Part shown: positions 34,010 to 43,654 of the stretch, in pieces
Layout: every line of letters begins with the position of its first letter
Position numbering within the stretch: the stretch's first letter is position 1
Assembly (NCBI RefSeq): GCF_943734655.1
Contig: NC_071354.1
Span: 9,642,001-9,706,000 of the forward strand
DNA: 64,000 nt
From: Sabethes cyaneus
Taxonomy: Eukaryota > Arthropoda > Insecta > Diptera > Culicidae
Direction: 5' to 3'
Position numbers and translations under genes: made by a program
The notes under the pieces: generated by a model
Databases searched by the model: none
What the model saw: the letters and a program-made list of their open reading frames with translations, nothing else
What the model was told of the DNA's origin: nothing

Positions 34010-34333
34010 TCGAAATACTCGGAGGTTCTGAAGGCCATGAGAGGAGACGGCCTACTCAAGGATCTGGGCGCGGACGTGCGGAGCATCCGCCGCTCACGCA
34101 CGGGCGATATGATTCTCGAGTTAAAGAAGGACGTCATCAAGAAGAGTTCCGCCATAGCGGAAGGAGTGCTCGGGGACGGAGTGCAGGTACGTGCTCTCAC
34201 ACCAGAAGTGACTCTCCAGCTTAAGAACCTGGACGAGATCACCGAAGTGCGCGATGTCGTACAAGCTCTCAAGCACGTAACGGGAGGTCCAAGGTGCCCG
34301 GCCGGTATGCCGGCGACTAAGCTACGTTCATAG
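34010..34333 (+). pseudogene. R1-like ORF1, copy C, zinc knuckles deleted
   Basis: GGSKYSEVLKAMRGDGLLKD, then SRTGDMILELKKDVIKKSS and VRALTPEVTLQLKNLDEIT parallel copy B ORF1. After VVQALK the frame jumps to HVTGGPRCPAGMPATK, which corresponds to the end of the third zinc knuckle in copy B. The segment holding the first two knuckles and most of the third is missing by an in-frame deletion. Without them RNA binding is not expected. Confidence 0.75.
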
Positions 34334-34390
34334 TGCAAGTGACACAACAGCAGTTTCTGAGTCAGCGATGGACATTGCCATAATTTCAAG

Positions 34391-34567
34391 ATGACAAGCA
34401 AGTTCCCGGTTCAGGAGGTTGTGTCAACTGCAGACGAGGGATTTGCGGTTGCCAAAGTGGGTGGAGTGTTCTACTGCAGCTGTTATGCTCCGCCGAGTTG
34501 GTCTATCGAGCAGTTTACGCGGATGGTAGACCGAGTATCAGTTGTGCTGACTGGTCTAAGGCCGTTG
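34391..34567 (+). pseudogene. R1-like ORF2 endonuclease, 5' piece, copy C
   Basis: KFPVQEVVSTADEGFAVAKV and FYCSCYAPPSWSIEQFTRMV are R1 endonuclease text. The frame is broken at TGLRPL by CACAGTGG, the Transib left terminus. The first ~60 residues of the endonuclease are missing. Confidence 0.8.
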
Positions 34568-35394
34568 CACAGTGGTCCCATTGGTATCAGAACACGCGTT
34601 TTTTAATTGCGCCGAAATGGTTGATTATACTGGTTGAGTATGTTCAGAGAAATTTCTCAGCGTTAAAAGCTCTTTCGTATGGCATGAACGAATATTTGAT
34701 TAATCCCCCTAAAAGTTAGATAAAAAATTTATTTTTTGAACAGTAAGAGGTACAGCAAAACAAAGTTTTACAAAATTTTTGAAAAGATTATTATAAAGAA
34801 CTTTTCTAAAGAAAGTAACCTTCTAGCTATTATAGTTTTGGAGATAAAGAACAATTTTTGTGGAGACTTTACGAAAATCAATTTTTTGACCACAGTTCTT
34901 TCTACAGTATTTATACGCATTAGATATGTTCGGCAAAGATTTTCTAACAGTTAAATTACATACTTTTGTAGAATATAGTAACTTGCTATCGTCAATATTT
35001 GCGGAGAAAATTAAAGTTTTTGTTTAAAAATTAACCAATTTTCAACAGCAATAACTCCCAAACATGCAAATATATTCAACCCATTTATTACCCATGTGAA
35101 AGTACAAGAAAAATACTACAAAATGCAAAACAAATTAGCTTGACCCTGGCTATCCCTCTACCAAAATACTCGCATTGAAAATTGTTACTCGGTTGAATTT
35201 AATATGGCATAGTGTAAAAACCGTGTTATCCCGATCAAGTAAAGTGTGCAAAATAAATTAAGAAAATGTGTAATCCAAGCAGCATGGATTATTGAGATTT
35301 TCAAAATTCGTTTTCGGATGAAATTTAATTACTGCAGTTCGAGGTGTATGAATTTCGAAATGTATTTGAAGATACTTCATCCTCACTATCGCTG

Positions 35395-36059
35395 TTACTG
35401 TGCATATCAGACCTTGTCAAGTATTATCAGCTCGAAAGCTGCATCACTAAACACGTTTTCTGATGAAGAACTGAAGACAGTAACTTTTTTCGTAAAGTAT
35501 AGTTGCGATGGAAGATGGAACCGCAGATCTTACGAAGTATTAGCAAACATTCATTGATGATGATGGCACGAAGTCCAACTCAAGCCTTTGTGTCACATCA
35601 ATTGTTCCCATGAAAGCAGTAACAAATGGAAAGAATATATTCCTAAATCCACATCCATCTTCGACCAGATATGTTTCTTTGAATTAGCCTAATTAGATCG
35701 TCTTCGACCAGGTATTGCCGGCCGTTGAATCTCCAGTTTGCAAAGGAAACGACTGCACTAACGCTGCAAGAAAAAATTAACATAGACCAGCAAATCGCAA
35801 AAATTCATCCTACATCCATTGAATGTGAAGGTAGAACGGTAGTGGTTACGAGCTGATGATGACAATGGTGGACAAGGACATACAACAGTTCCGAACTCAT
35901 CACACAAGGAAGATCTCCAGAATGGCTACAAATACGATCTTCTGCCGTCTGTTAGAATCTTCTGATTCGGTAATTTCTAGCATGAGGGAACTACCAAATA
36001 ACAAAAACTCCATGTCCTCTGAAGATATACCTACTGCAACTGTTGATCAGTACATATGA
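35395..36059 (+). pseudogene. Transib (RAG1-like) transposase core remnant
   Basis: Three broken frames give a colinear match to my memory of the Transib core. 35456-35530 reads FSDEELKTVTFFVKYSCDGR; the CDG aspartate (35507-35509) corresponds to the first catalytic Asp of RAG1/Transib. Around 35575-35680 are SSLCVTSIVPMKAVTNGKN and NPHPSSTRYVS. 35740-35850 reads FAKETTALTLQEKINIDQQI, then HPTSIECEGRTVVVT. After a frameshift, ELMMTMVDKD (Asp at 35871-35873) fits the second catalytic motif, normally VDGK. Stops, frameshifts and loss of the C-terminal third (with the catalytic Glu) make it inactive. The domain was recognised by eye; a profile search would settle it. Confidence 0.78.
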
Positions 36060-36103
36060 TACGCACAATAATAGCGATAGTGAGGATGAAGAATCTTCAA
36101 ATA

Positions 36104-37428
36104 AGGGTAAACGGGGTAACAACGCCCGCCGGGGTAATACCGCCCACCATGTTTTTACAGGGCCTTGCTCAAATTGGTGTTAAATGTTGATGACAGTCAT
36201 ATTACTAAATGCGTTCGCAATATTTTACAATACCTTGTACAGCAATATCGTATAAACTATCGGAGAAATAAATAAAAACAGATTTTTCGTTATAATTGTT
36301 TCGTTTTTTATAACTTTGTTCCCGCAGAACCTAGGGTCTATTTTATTCAAAACGTTAAAACTTTTAGTAACTCCAACCCATATCGCATCTCTGATCCTGT
36401 CTTCATCCGACAGTACCTAAATTAGGTAACTGTTCATGCAGTTTTGTTGAAATAAATAGTGAAATGTGTAACTCGGTCATTTGGGGGTAAAACCGCCCAC
36501 AACGAATGGCGCAAGACCGTTGTACAGAATGCTAGTGCGCTAAGGAGATTTTTAAAATAATTGCATAGTTTGGACCAAAGAATCTCAGATTTACATAAAG
36601 CAATATAAATGTGCTTAGTTTGTAGCTGGTAGACTGTTTGGAAAAATCTAAATCGCCAATTTTCCCGCGGGCTCTATGGACATTTTCTTGTTTTCTCAGT
36701 TATAGCTTTTTTCAATAATTCCTCCCTCTTGGAACAAATATCATGGAATAAACATATTTTTTATGAAAATATAGCAAATTATCTTAGCAATGGAAAAATA
36801 ATATGCATCTGCTTTATCAATCAGAACAATTTGAAATGTCAAAAAATGACCCACCCGATAAATTGTAGGAACTTTAATACCCATATTGTTATATTTTATC
36901 TTAGATCCTCTCTAGTCCTTAAAGATTGACTCCAGAATGCCTAACCCGATCCATCTTGTTGTCTAAAGAAACTATACAGTATCAATTTCAAGACTGTTGG
37001 TACCTATATTACTGATATTCTTCCAATACGAGTGGTTGCCGGACACTCTTTCGAATTTGCGAATCTCGGGGAACTATGTATTGTTTGATAGCAAACTGGT
37101 TCAATTTGTTTAAATTAGATAAATTCACGAATCCAATGCCACCAGTTTCATTCAAATCGGTTGAATATTGTTAAAGTTATACGCTATGGCGGTTTTACCC
37201 CGTTAGTGGGCATGTTTCACCCCGCATGGAAAAAATACTCTATTTTTTGGAAGTGTTTCCAAATCGCAATAAAAAATAGAAAATCATTACAAATATTTAT
37301 GTTTTTATTTTTTACATGTAGGTAATAGATCAATTGTTCATTTAAAGCAGATAGATTAGAAATTGAGCTACAACTTTTTTTTATACAGGTGGTTTTGCTT
37401 AGGCGGGCGGTCTTGCCCCGTCTACCCT
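36104..37428. mobile_element. TA-flanked element with AGGGTARACGGGG ends
   Basis: It begins AGGGTAAACGGGGTAAC and, inverted from the right, AGGGTAGACGGGGCAAGAC. TA at 36102-36103 and 37429-37430. Motifs such as gggcggttttaccccg recur inside (36486, 37190, 37390). Removing it rejoins cttcaaata and catttcgaaattc, which match the opposite Transib arm. It is Tc1/mariner- or pogo-type by target only. No coding domain. Confidence 0.8.
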
Positions 37429-38226
37429 TACATTTCGAAATTCGTACACCTCGAACTGCAGTAATCAAATTTCATCCGAAAACGAATTTTGAAAATCTTT
37501 TTCTGAATCTCTACAAATAATCCATGCTGCTTGGATTACACATTTTCATTATTTATTTTGCACACTTACTTGATCAGGATAACACGGTTTTTACACTACG
37601 CCATATTAAATTCAACCGAGTAACAATTTTCAATACGGGAGTTTTGGTAAAGGGATAGCCATAGGATTTTGTAGTATTATTTTTCTTGTACTTTCACATG
37701 GGTAATAAATGGTTTGAATATATTTGCATGTTTGGGAGTTATTGCTGTTGAAAATTGGTTAATTTTTAAACGAAAACTTTAATTTTCTCCGCAAATATTG
37801 ACGATAGCAAGTTACTATATTCTACAAAAGTATGTAATTTGACTGTTAGAAAATCTTTGCCGAACATGTCTAATGCGTATAAATACTGTAGAAAGAACTG
37901 TGGTCAAAAAATTGATTTTCGTAAAGTCTCCACAAAAACTGTTCTTTATCTCTAAAACTATAATAGCTAGAAGGTTACTTTCTTTGGCAAAGTTCTTTAT
38001 AATAATCTTTTCAAAAATTTTGTAAAACTTTGTTTTGCTGTATCTCTTACTGTTCAAAAAATAAATTTTTTATCTAACTTTTAGGGGGATTAATCAAATA
38101 ATCGTTCATGCCATACGAAAGAGCTTTTAATGCTGAGAAATTTCTCTGAACATACTTAACCAGTATAATCAACCATTTCGGCGCAATTAAAAAAACGCGT
38201 GTTCTGATACCAATGGGACCACTGTG

Positions 38227-38970
38227 CGTTGGTTGTGGCGTGCAACTTTAACGCTTGGGCGGTAGAGTGGGGAAGTCGTCGTACGAACCATAGGAGTCGG
38301 ATTCTGCTTGAAGCTCTGGTAAAGCTCAACGTAGATCTGGCCAACGTCGGCATCACAAGTACCTTCAGTAGGAACGGTGCGGAGTCTATCATCGACGTGA
38401 CATTCGGCAGTCCTGGTCTGATAGGAGACTGGAGGGTAGACAATGGCTACACTCACAGTGACCATCAGGCGGTCCGCTATGGTGTCGGTCAGATAACGAG
38501 GCGGCAGGCGGCGAGTAGAGCCGACACTCCAACCACCCGTCGATGGAAGCCATCATACTTCGTTCCCGAAGTATTTGTGGAAGCGACCCGAAGAGAGTGC
38601 GATGATCGCGGTATTCTCGATCCGAACGCTGATCATTTGATTGAGATACTGTCGCGAGCGTGTGACGCTACCATGCCTAGGAAAAGCCGACCTAGGTATG
38701 GGAGGTCACCGGCTTACTGGTGGACAGCTGAAATTGCGGAACTCCGCGGAGCGTGCTTTCGTGCGAGGAGAATTATGCAAAGAGCTCGTTCGGACGAAAG
38801 TAGGGCTGAATGTCGAGTAGCACTTGTTGCTGAACGCGCTTGCTTTGAAAGGTTATGTGCTAGTGCCAATGCGAACCCGTGGGGTGACGGCTGCAGGGCC
38901 GTAATGGCAAAGACCAAGGGCGTGATGGCGCCCGCAGAGCGATCGACAGAGATGCTGCCGTGGCCCTGAC
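38227..38970 (+). pseudogene. R1-like ORF2 endonuclease and linker, copy C
   Basis: 246 codons open. CNFNAWAVEWGSRRT is the GDFNAW box with the catalytic Asp changed to Asn (ACNF instead of AGDF). NGAESIIDVTFGSPG and YTHSDHQAVRYGVG keep the other endonuclease motifs. ATMPRKSRPRYGRSPAYWW is the linker seen in copies A and B. Past 38970 the text degenerates and ends at KVTKAPD near 39155. Confidence 0.85.
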
Positions 38971-39169
38971 CTCAGGCCGCTGAGTCACCCCACGGCCGAC
39001 GTTCCAGTATCTCAGACCATAGCGTCAGTTGGTCGGCCTCTCAGCCGAACATGCAAAGTAACGTGGGCGACGGCGGTTTAGAGGTCGAGGAGGAAGCGAC
39101 GGTTACGAACGAACGAACTCATTGAGATCGCTAAATCCCTAAAGGTGACCAAGGCACCGGACTACAGTT

Positions 39170-39310
39170 TTGCACAGATTTGGATTTGGAGACTTGAACT
39201 TGGAAGCTTGGGGACTTGAATTTTTTGACTTAGACTTGGAAATGGAGTTGTAGATTTCGACTGGAAGATTTGGTTTTGGAGACTTGGGGACTTAGTCTGT
39301 CGTCTGAGTG
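39170..39310. repeat. irregular gacttgg array
   Basis: Words GGAGACTTG, GGGGACTTGAA and GACTTGGA are repeated irregularly for ~130 bases. It abuts the truncated end of R1 copy C. Confidence 0.6.
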
Positions 39311-40481
39311 TAGGTACTTATTTTTTTTGATGATTATTTAATGACGACCTTCAACTTATTTTATTTTAAAATTTATCACCAAAATTTAAATAATTTTATT
39401 ACACTCCATTAGTCATAAATGTCGCGAGTACACAAAAGCTAACCCCGGAATGAATTATGACTGCTTTCATGCAAACAAAAGGCCACAAAGTGCTACAATT
39501 TTTCCACCGAAATTATTAACGATGACAGAGGCGTGGTGATTTCATTTCTTTTTTCTCTCCTTTCATTTCGGTTGGCAAGAAATTGGCCAATGATTAATGT
39601 CCCGCTGCAAGTTCTCCCCGGTTCGGTAGCGTAAATTTGCGAGATGAAAAGCCACGATGACGATGCGATGGGGGAAAATTTCGTTCGTGCATTCTGTGCT
39701 TGCCCGTGCTGCGGTAGGTAGGTAGCTAGGAACATCCTAGTAGCATTGGGCGATACTGCGAGAAGCATCGATATTCGAATATCGATTCAAATTTTTTTAA
39801 AGTATCGATCCGGCTGAAATATCGGGCGGCAAGCATCGATACCAGTGGTATCGATATCGGTATCGATACACTGGCGGTGTACACGCAACCACAACGAAAA
39901 TCATACTTTTGTTTATTATTTAGCTTAATTTTTAGAAAATTATATGCGTATGCTTTTACTGCTGTTGATTCTCTTTCCTACTCATACGAAATCTCGTTAG
40001 GAACGAAATAATAGCTGATGTCGGACTGGTCAGGCCTGCGGTTTTAAACTCTTTTGACCGGAAACTGCAACGAATTGCTCAGGATTGCTAATACATTCAT
40101 TAGACAATCTAGCGGAATGATGGAAATAAAAAAAAAAATTAAAAATCGGACAAAAAGTACAAATCCGTTTTCTTAAGTCAGTAAACCGACTTTTTGCCAG
40201 ATTGACCGGTCACCGGCTTTGCAAGTGAAAAACCGGCCGGGTCGGCCAGAAATCGACCACTCAGCAACCTTACAGACAAAAATGCTAGAAGTGGAACTTG
40301 TGAATATTAAACGAGGTGACCATATCGGTCGAACTAAAAAATCAGAACATTTTCTGCCCAAACATGCGGATGAAGATTTAGATTCGACAAACCAACTAAT
40401 TTAATCCCCTTCCACTTCTGTTTACGCTACAGAAGGTACAAGCCATACAAAGCTGGACAAATATGATGACCGTGAGAATGT

Positions 40482-40888
40482 CCCAGATAACACAAAATCG
40501 TAATAGAAAGTTCACATTAAATCGTTTTCATGTCAATTTCACATTACAATTGTATAATGATTAGAGTATGTCAAATCGAAGTGAACAATAAGTTGTCTTG
40601 CAGTCGTGCGTGTCTTCATATACAATTCATGACTGTGAATTATAAAGCAGTATAGACGATTGCAATATTTGATTATATCTTAATCATATATTCAGGAGTA
40701 TTTAGTTGCGTGTTATAAAAACTACGCAAAATAGAATTACAAATAATTGTCAAAATTTTCGCACGTATATCGCCTCCACTTTGGTACATATATGTTCTTA
40801 TATGGCGTGAAATATAACGTTTTCGTTCAGATATGATTTCGTATATCTCAGTTGCAATCGAGATATACAAACCAAATGGTTTACTGGG
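40482..40888. mobile_element. 407-bp miniature element, CCCAG ends, copy 1
   Basis: CCCAGATAACACAAAATCG ... AATGGTTTACTGGG. The near-identical copy is 41340-41744. The dinucleotide GT flanks both sides (40480-40481, 40889-40890), a 2-bp target duplication. No coding; the 60-70-codon frames are the same shadows in both copies. Confidence 0.82.
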
Positions 40889-41141
40889 GTACCTCTACAA
40901 CCATACAGATAACCAAATTAAACACTTTGCTCTACAAGTGTTTTGGAGACTTCAGATCAGCGATGACCAAACTGCCCCTTTTATTAATGATCCGTGCGAC
41001 ATGCGGATTGTATTGAGGGATGGTTGGAGGAGAATTGTAATTTAACCGAGGTGCCTCGTGCTCGTTCGTGTTGTGGAGCCAAATGCTTTCTAGTATGAAC
41101 GCTATAGCGAGCTACTGAGAAGTTAGCCAATCTTAACTATC

Positions 41142-41205
41142 ATGGAAATTGCACCGAAAACCAGTGCAAAAGCCGCCAAGAAATCTGTCAAGTTCCAGAA
41201 AAACA
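41142..41205 (+). pseudogene. histone H2B N-terminal fragment
   Basis: ATG at 41142 opens MEIAPKTSAKAAKKSVKFQKNI. Apart from EI inserted after Met and three substitutions, this is the conserved start of insect H2B ([20 protein letters not shown]). The match stops abruptly after KNI, and the following 47 codons (YCFIITLPTGNN...) are not histone. The fragment is therefore a captured or retroposed piece of an H2B gene inside the hAT-type element, not a working histone. Confidence 0.65.
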
Positions 41206-41339
41206 TTTATTGCTTTATCATAACTTTACCAACAGGCAACAATGCCCCGATGGCCCTTAATTGTGGATTGTGCAATATCAAGAACTCGCAAGTCAGTTTC
41301 AACCTGGTGCCGATGGTGCATTCGGGCAGCATGCCAGCC

Positions 41340-41744
41340 CCCAGATAACACAAAATCGTAATAGAAAGTTCATAATAAATCGTTTTCATGTCAATTTCAC
41401 ATTGGAATTGTATAATAATTAGAGTATGTCAAATCGAAGTGAACAATAAGTTGTTTTGCAGTCGTGCGTGCCTTCATATACAATTCATGACTCAATTATA
41501 AAGCAGTATAGACGATTGCAATATTTGATTATATCTTAATCATATATTCAGGAGTATTTAGTTGCGTGTTATAAAAACTACGCAAAAAAGAATTACAAAT
41601 AATTGTCAAAGCTTTCGCACGTATATCGCCTCCACTTTGGTACATATATGTTCTTATATGGCGTGAAATATAACTTTTTCGTTCAGATATGATTTCGTAT
41701 ATCTCAGTTGCAATCGAGATATACAAACCAAATGGTTTACTGGG
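41340..41744. mobile_element. 405-bp miniature element, CCCAG ends, copy 2
   Basis: Almost identical to 40482-40888 along its whole length, with a few substitutions and small indels, in the same orientation. The flanking dinucleotide is CC on both sides (41338-41339, 41745-41746), different from copy 1, so each copy inserted separately and did not arise by tandem duplication. It abuts a minus-strand RT remnant. Confidence 0.82.
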
Positions 41745-41745
41745 C

Positions 41746-42065
41746 CGGCAGATGTACGATGGGAATCTTTCAAAGTAATGCCTGCAGCTTGGGGTTTATA
41801 CGCCTGGGCCGCTCTCTGCTTCCAGTTACCAACACCTTGCGTTCAAATATGGCAAATGCACTTATATTTTGCGTACTGCGTGCGTTTATGCTTCTTGATC
41901 GAAATCACTTACGAAGGGAACAGTAGACCTGATATAACTAGAATGCGTCGTTGAATCTGCTTACTCGTATTATTGACGGCGGTTGCCAGAGATCCCTAAT
42001 TTATGAATTCATCAACCCCTTCCAGTTCATCTCCGTCAAAAGTCACTCCATGCACTCAGCGTTTC
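41746..42065 (-). pseudogene. non-LTR RT fragment
   Basis: Minus strand: VTFDGDELEGLMN, IRDLWQPPSIIRVSRFNDAF (the VVDEFVYLGSL region in a broken frame), then FAIFERKVL and LQALL.KIPIVHLP, matching 58454-58225. Frames are scrambled. Confidence 0.6.
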
Positions 42066-42229
42066 TTCACTTAACAACGCGGTTGACGGCCTAGCGTATC
42101 CAACCACATCCATCTTCGAGTGCCAAGACAGCTAGCTCCATCGAGGAAAGCAAAGCTTCACTCAGCAAGTGCGCATAGTTCTCAGCAACTTGCGAGTTGT
42201 CTTATTGATCGCATTTGAAATTAATTTTA

Positions 42230-42880
42230 AAATCGGAGCTGGAATTGCACTTGAAATTTTACTTAAAATTGAACCTGAAATTAAACTTGATATTGAACTT
42301 GAAACGGGAACTGAAATTTAACTTCGAATTAAGCATGGCATTATACTTAAAATAGAACTTCAAATTGATATTGATGATCAAATGATATTGGACTTCAGTT
42401 TGAATCAATTTCAACTTAAATTTGAACTGGACTTTAAGACTTTAAATTGAACTTAAAATTAAACTAAAAGTGGAACTTGAATTTGGACTCCAATTACACT
42501 TAAAATTGGACGCGAAGTTAAACTTAAGTTTGGACCAATTCAGACTAGAAAACATATATAAATTGGACTTACAATTACACGTGAAATAGAACTTATAATG
42601 AGACATGAAATTGAACTTGAAATAGGACACAATAGAGAACTTAAAATTTTACTTGAAACTAACCTTGAATTGGATGTAAAATTTAACTAGAAATTATACT
42701 TACAACTTTTCCATAAATTGGAGTTAAATCGGACTTAAAATGGAACTTCGAATTGGACTTGAAATAGGATTTGAAATTGAATTTGATTTTTTACATCGTC
42801 CAAGAAATCCGACTTGAAATTGGATTTCAAATTGAAATTAAAGTTTTACTTAAAATTTGATTTAAGACTGGAACTAGGAG
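42230..42880. repeat. irregular ttgaaattgaactt array
   Basis: About 650 bases of variations on TTGAAATTGAACTTGAAAT and GGACTTAAAAT. No coding content. Same style as the other short-word arrays in the window. Confidence 0.75.
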
Positions 42881-42964
42881 AGCATCTATTTTTGCAGAAT
42901 TAGTTTATTTATCGAAAAAAATTAGACCCCGTACTTTTAATTAGGTTCACCTCTTATTTTAATT

Positions 42965-43450
42965 TCTAAAAGTTCGAGGTGGTGAACGAGTTTGTATACT
43001 TCGGGTCGTTGATGACGTCGGATAACAACTGCAGCAGATAAATGCACCTCACCTTGAAAGCGCTGCAGCGGCCATGGCCACTTTTGGACGTTGTGTGCTT
43101 AGGATCATCTTTTGTGGTGTATGTGAGTATACGGTGTATGGAGGAAAAACATGAATCACAAGCTGGCGCAGCTTTTCGGCGAACCCAGTATTCAGAAAGT
43201 TGCTGAGGCTGGAAGGGTACAATGGGCGGGACATGTTGTGAGAATGCCGGAAAACAATCCCGTAAAAATGATGTTTGCCTCGAATTCGGTTGGTACCAGG
43301 CGCAGAGGTACGCAGCGTGCTCGACGGTTAGACCAAATGGACTCCATTTAATGGAGCAAGTCCTGGAAAGTGTGGGACATTCGAGAAATTGGAGGCGAAC
43401 AGCCATGGACCGAGTTTGTTATACAGGTGAAATCTTAACGGACATCGCAT
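42965..43450 (+). pseudogene. non-LTR RT C-terminal remnant
   Basis: KFEVVNEFVYFGSLMTSDNN, then after a gap MNHKLAQLFGEPSIQKVAEA, GRVQWAGHVVRMPENNPVK, VGTRRRGTQRARRLDQMDS and RNWRRTAMDR. This is the complete C-terminal order of the repeated RT family, broken by frameshifts at 43045-43150 and 43345. Confidence 0.75.
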
Positions 43451-43654
43451 TAGGATAAGTAAGGTTATTAATTAGGATAAGTATTTTAGTTTCTCTAGCT
43501 TTTACTATAAAGGTATCGATACAAATATCGGCGTTTTAGCATCGATACTGGCCGGTATCGGGACGCTCAGTATCGATCCAAAATATCGATGTATCGGCCC
43601 AAAAGTATCGATTTTTTCGATACAGATACTGTATCGCCCAATGCTACATCCTAG

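Larger units (their letters stand above)
34568..38226 (+). mobile_element. Transib element with 0.8-kb inverted arms
   Basis: Both ends read CACAGTGGTCCCATTGGTAT inward, perfectly inverted. A 5-bp duplication CGTTG lies at 34563-34567 and 38227-38231. Arms 34568-35397 and 37431-38226 plus 36070-36103 form a long inverted repeat. The ~670-base centre (35398-36069) carries a decayed transposase. A 1325-bp TA-flanked element (36104-37428) sits in the right arm. Termini identical to the V(D)J heptamer CACAGTG and 5-bp targets are the known signature of Transib, the family related to RAG1. Confidence 0.9.
33770..39165 (+). mobile_element. R1-clade retrotransposon copy C, split by a Transib element
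   Basis: ORF1 remnant (34010-34333), ORF2 endonuclease start (34391-34567), Transib insertion (34568-38226), then the rest of the endonuclease and linker (38227-38970) and the start of the RT (to ~39165, KSLKVTKAPD). Excising the Transib with one CGTTG restores TGLRP-LVVACNFNAWAVEWGS. The copy is truncated at its 3' side, where an irregular gacttgg array begins. Confidence 0.85.
39741..43646. mobile_element. hAT-type element with ATCGAT-rich ends
   Basis: Inverted ends TAGCATTGGGCGATAC. An 8-bp duplication CATCCTAG at 39733-39740 and 43647-43654. Both subterminal regions (39755-39870 and 43510-43635) are crowded with tATCGATa words, likely transposase-binding repeats. The 3.9-kb interior has no recognisable transposase; it contains two 405-bp miniature elements, an H2B-like fragment, RT remnants and a low-complexity array. 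Eight-base targets indicate hAT. Confidence 0.88.

Noticed and set aside
35246..35400. N-terminal part of the 103-codon frame as transposase
   Set aside because: This part lies in the inverted arm and has no Transib similarity; only the portion from about 35395 was retained.
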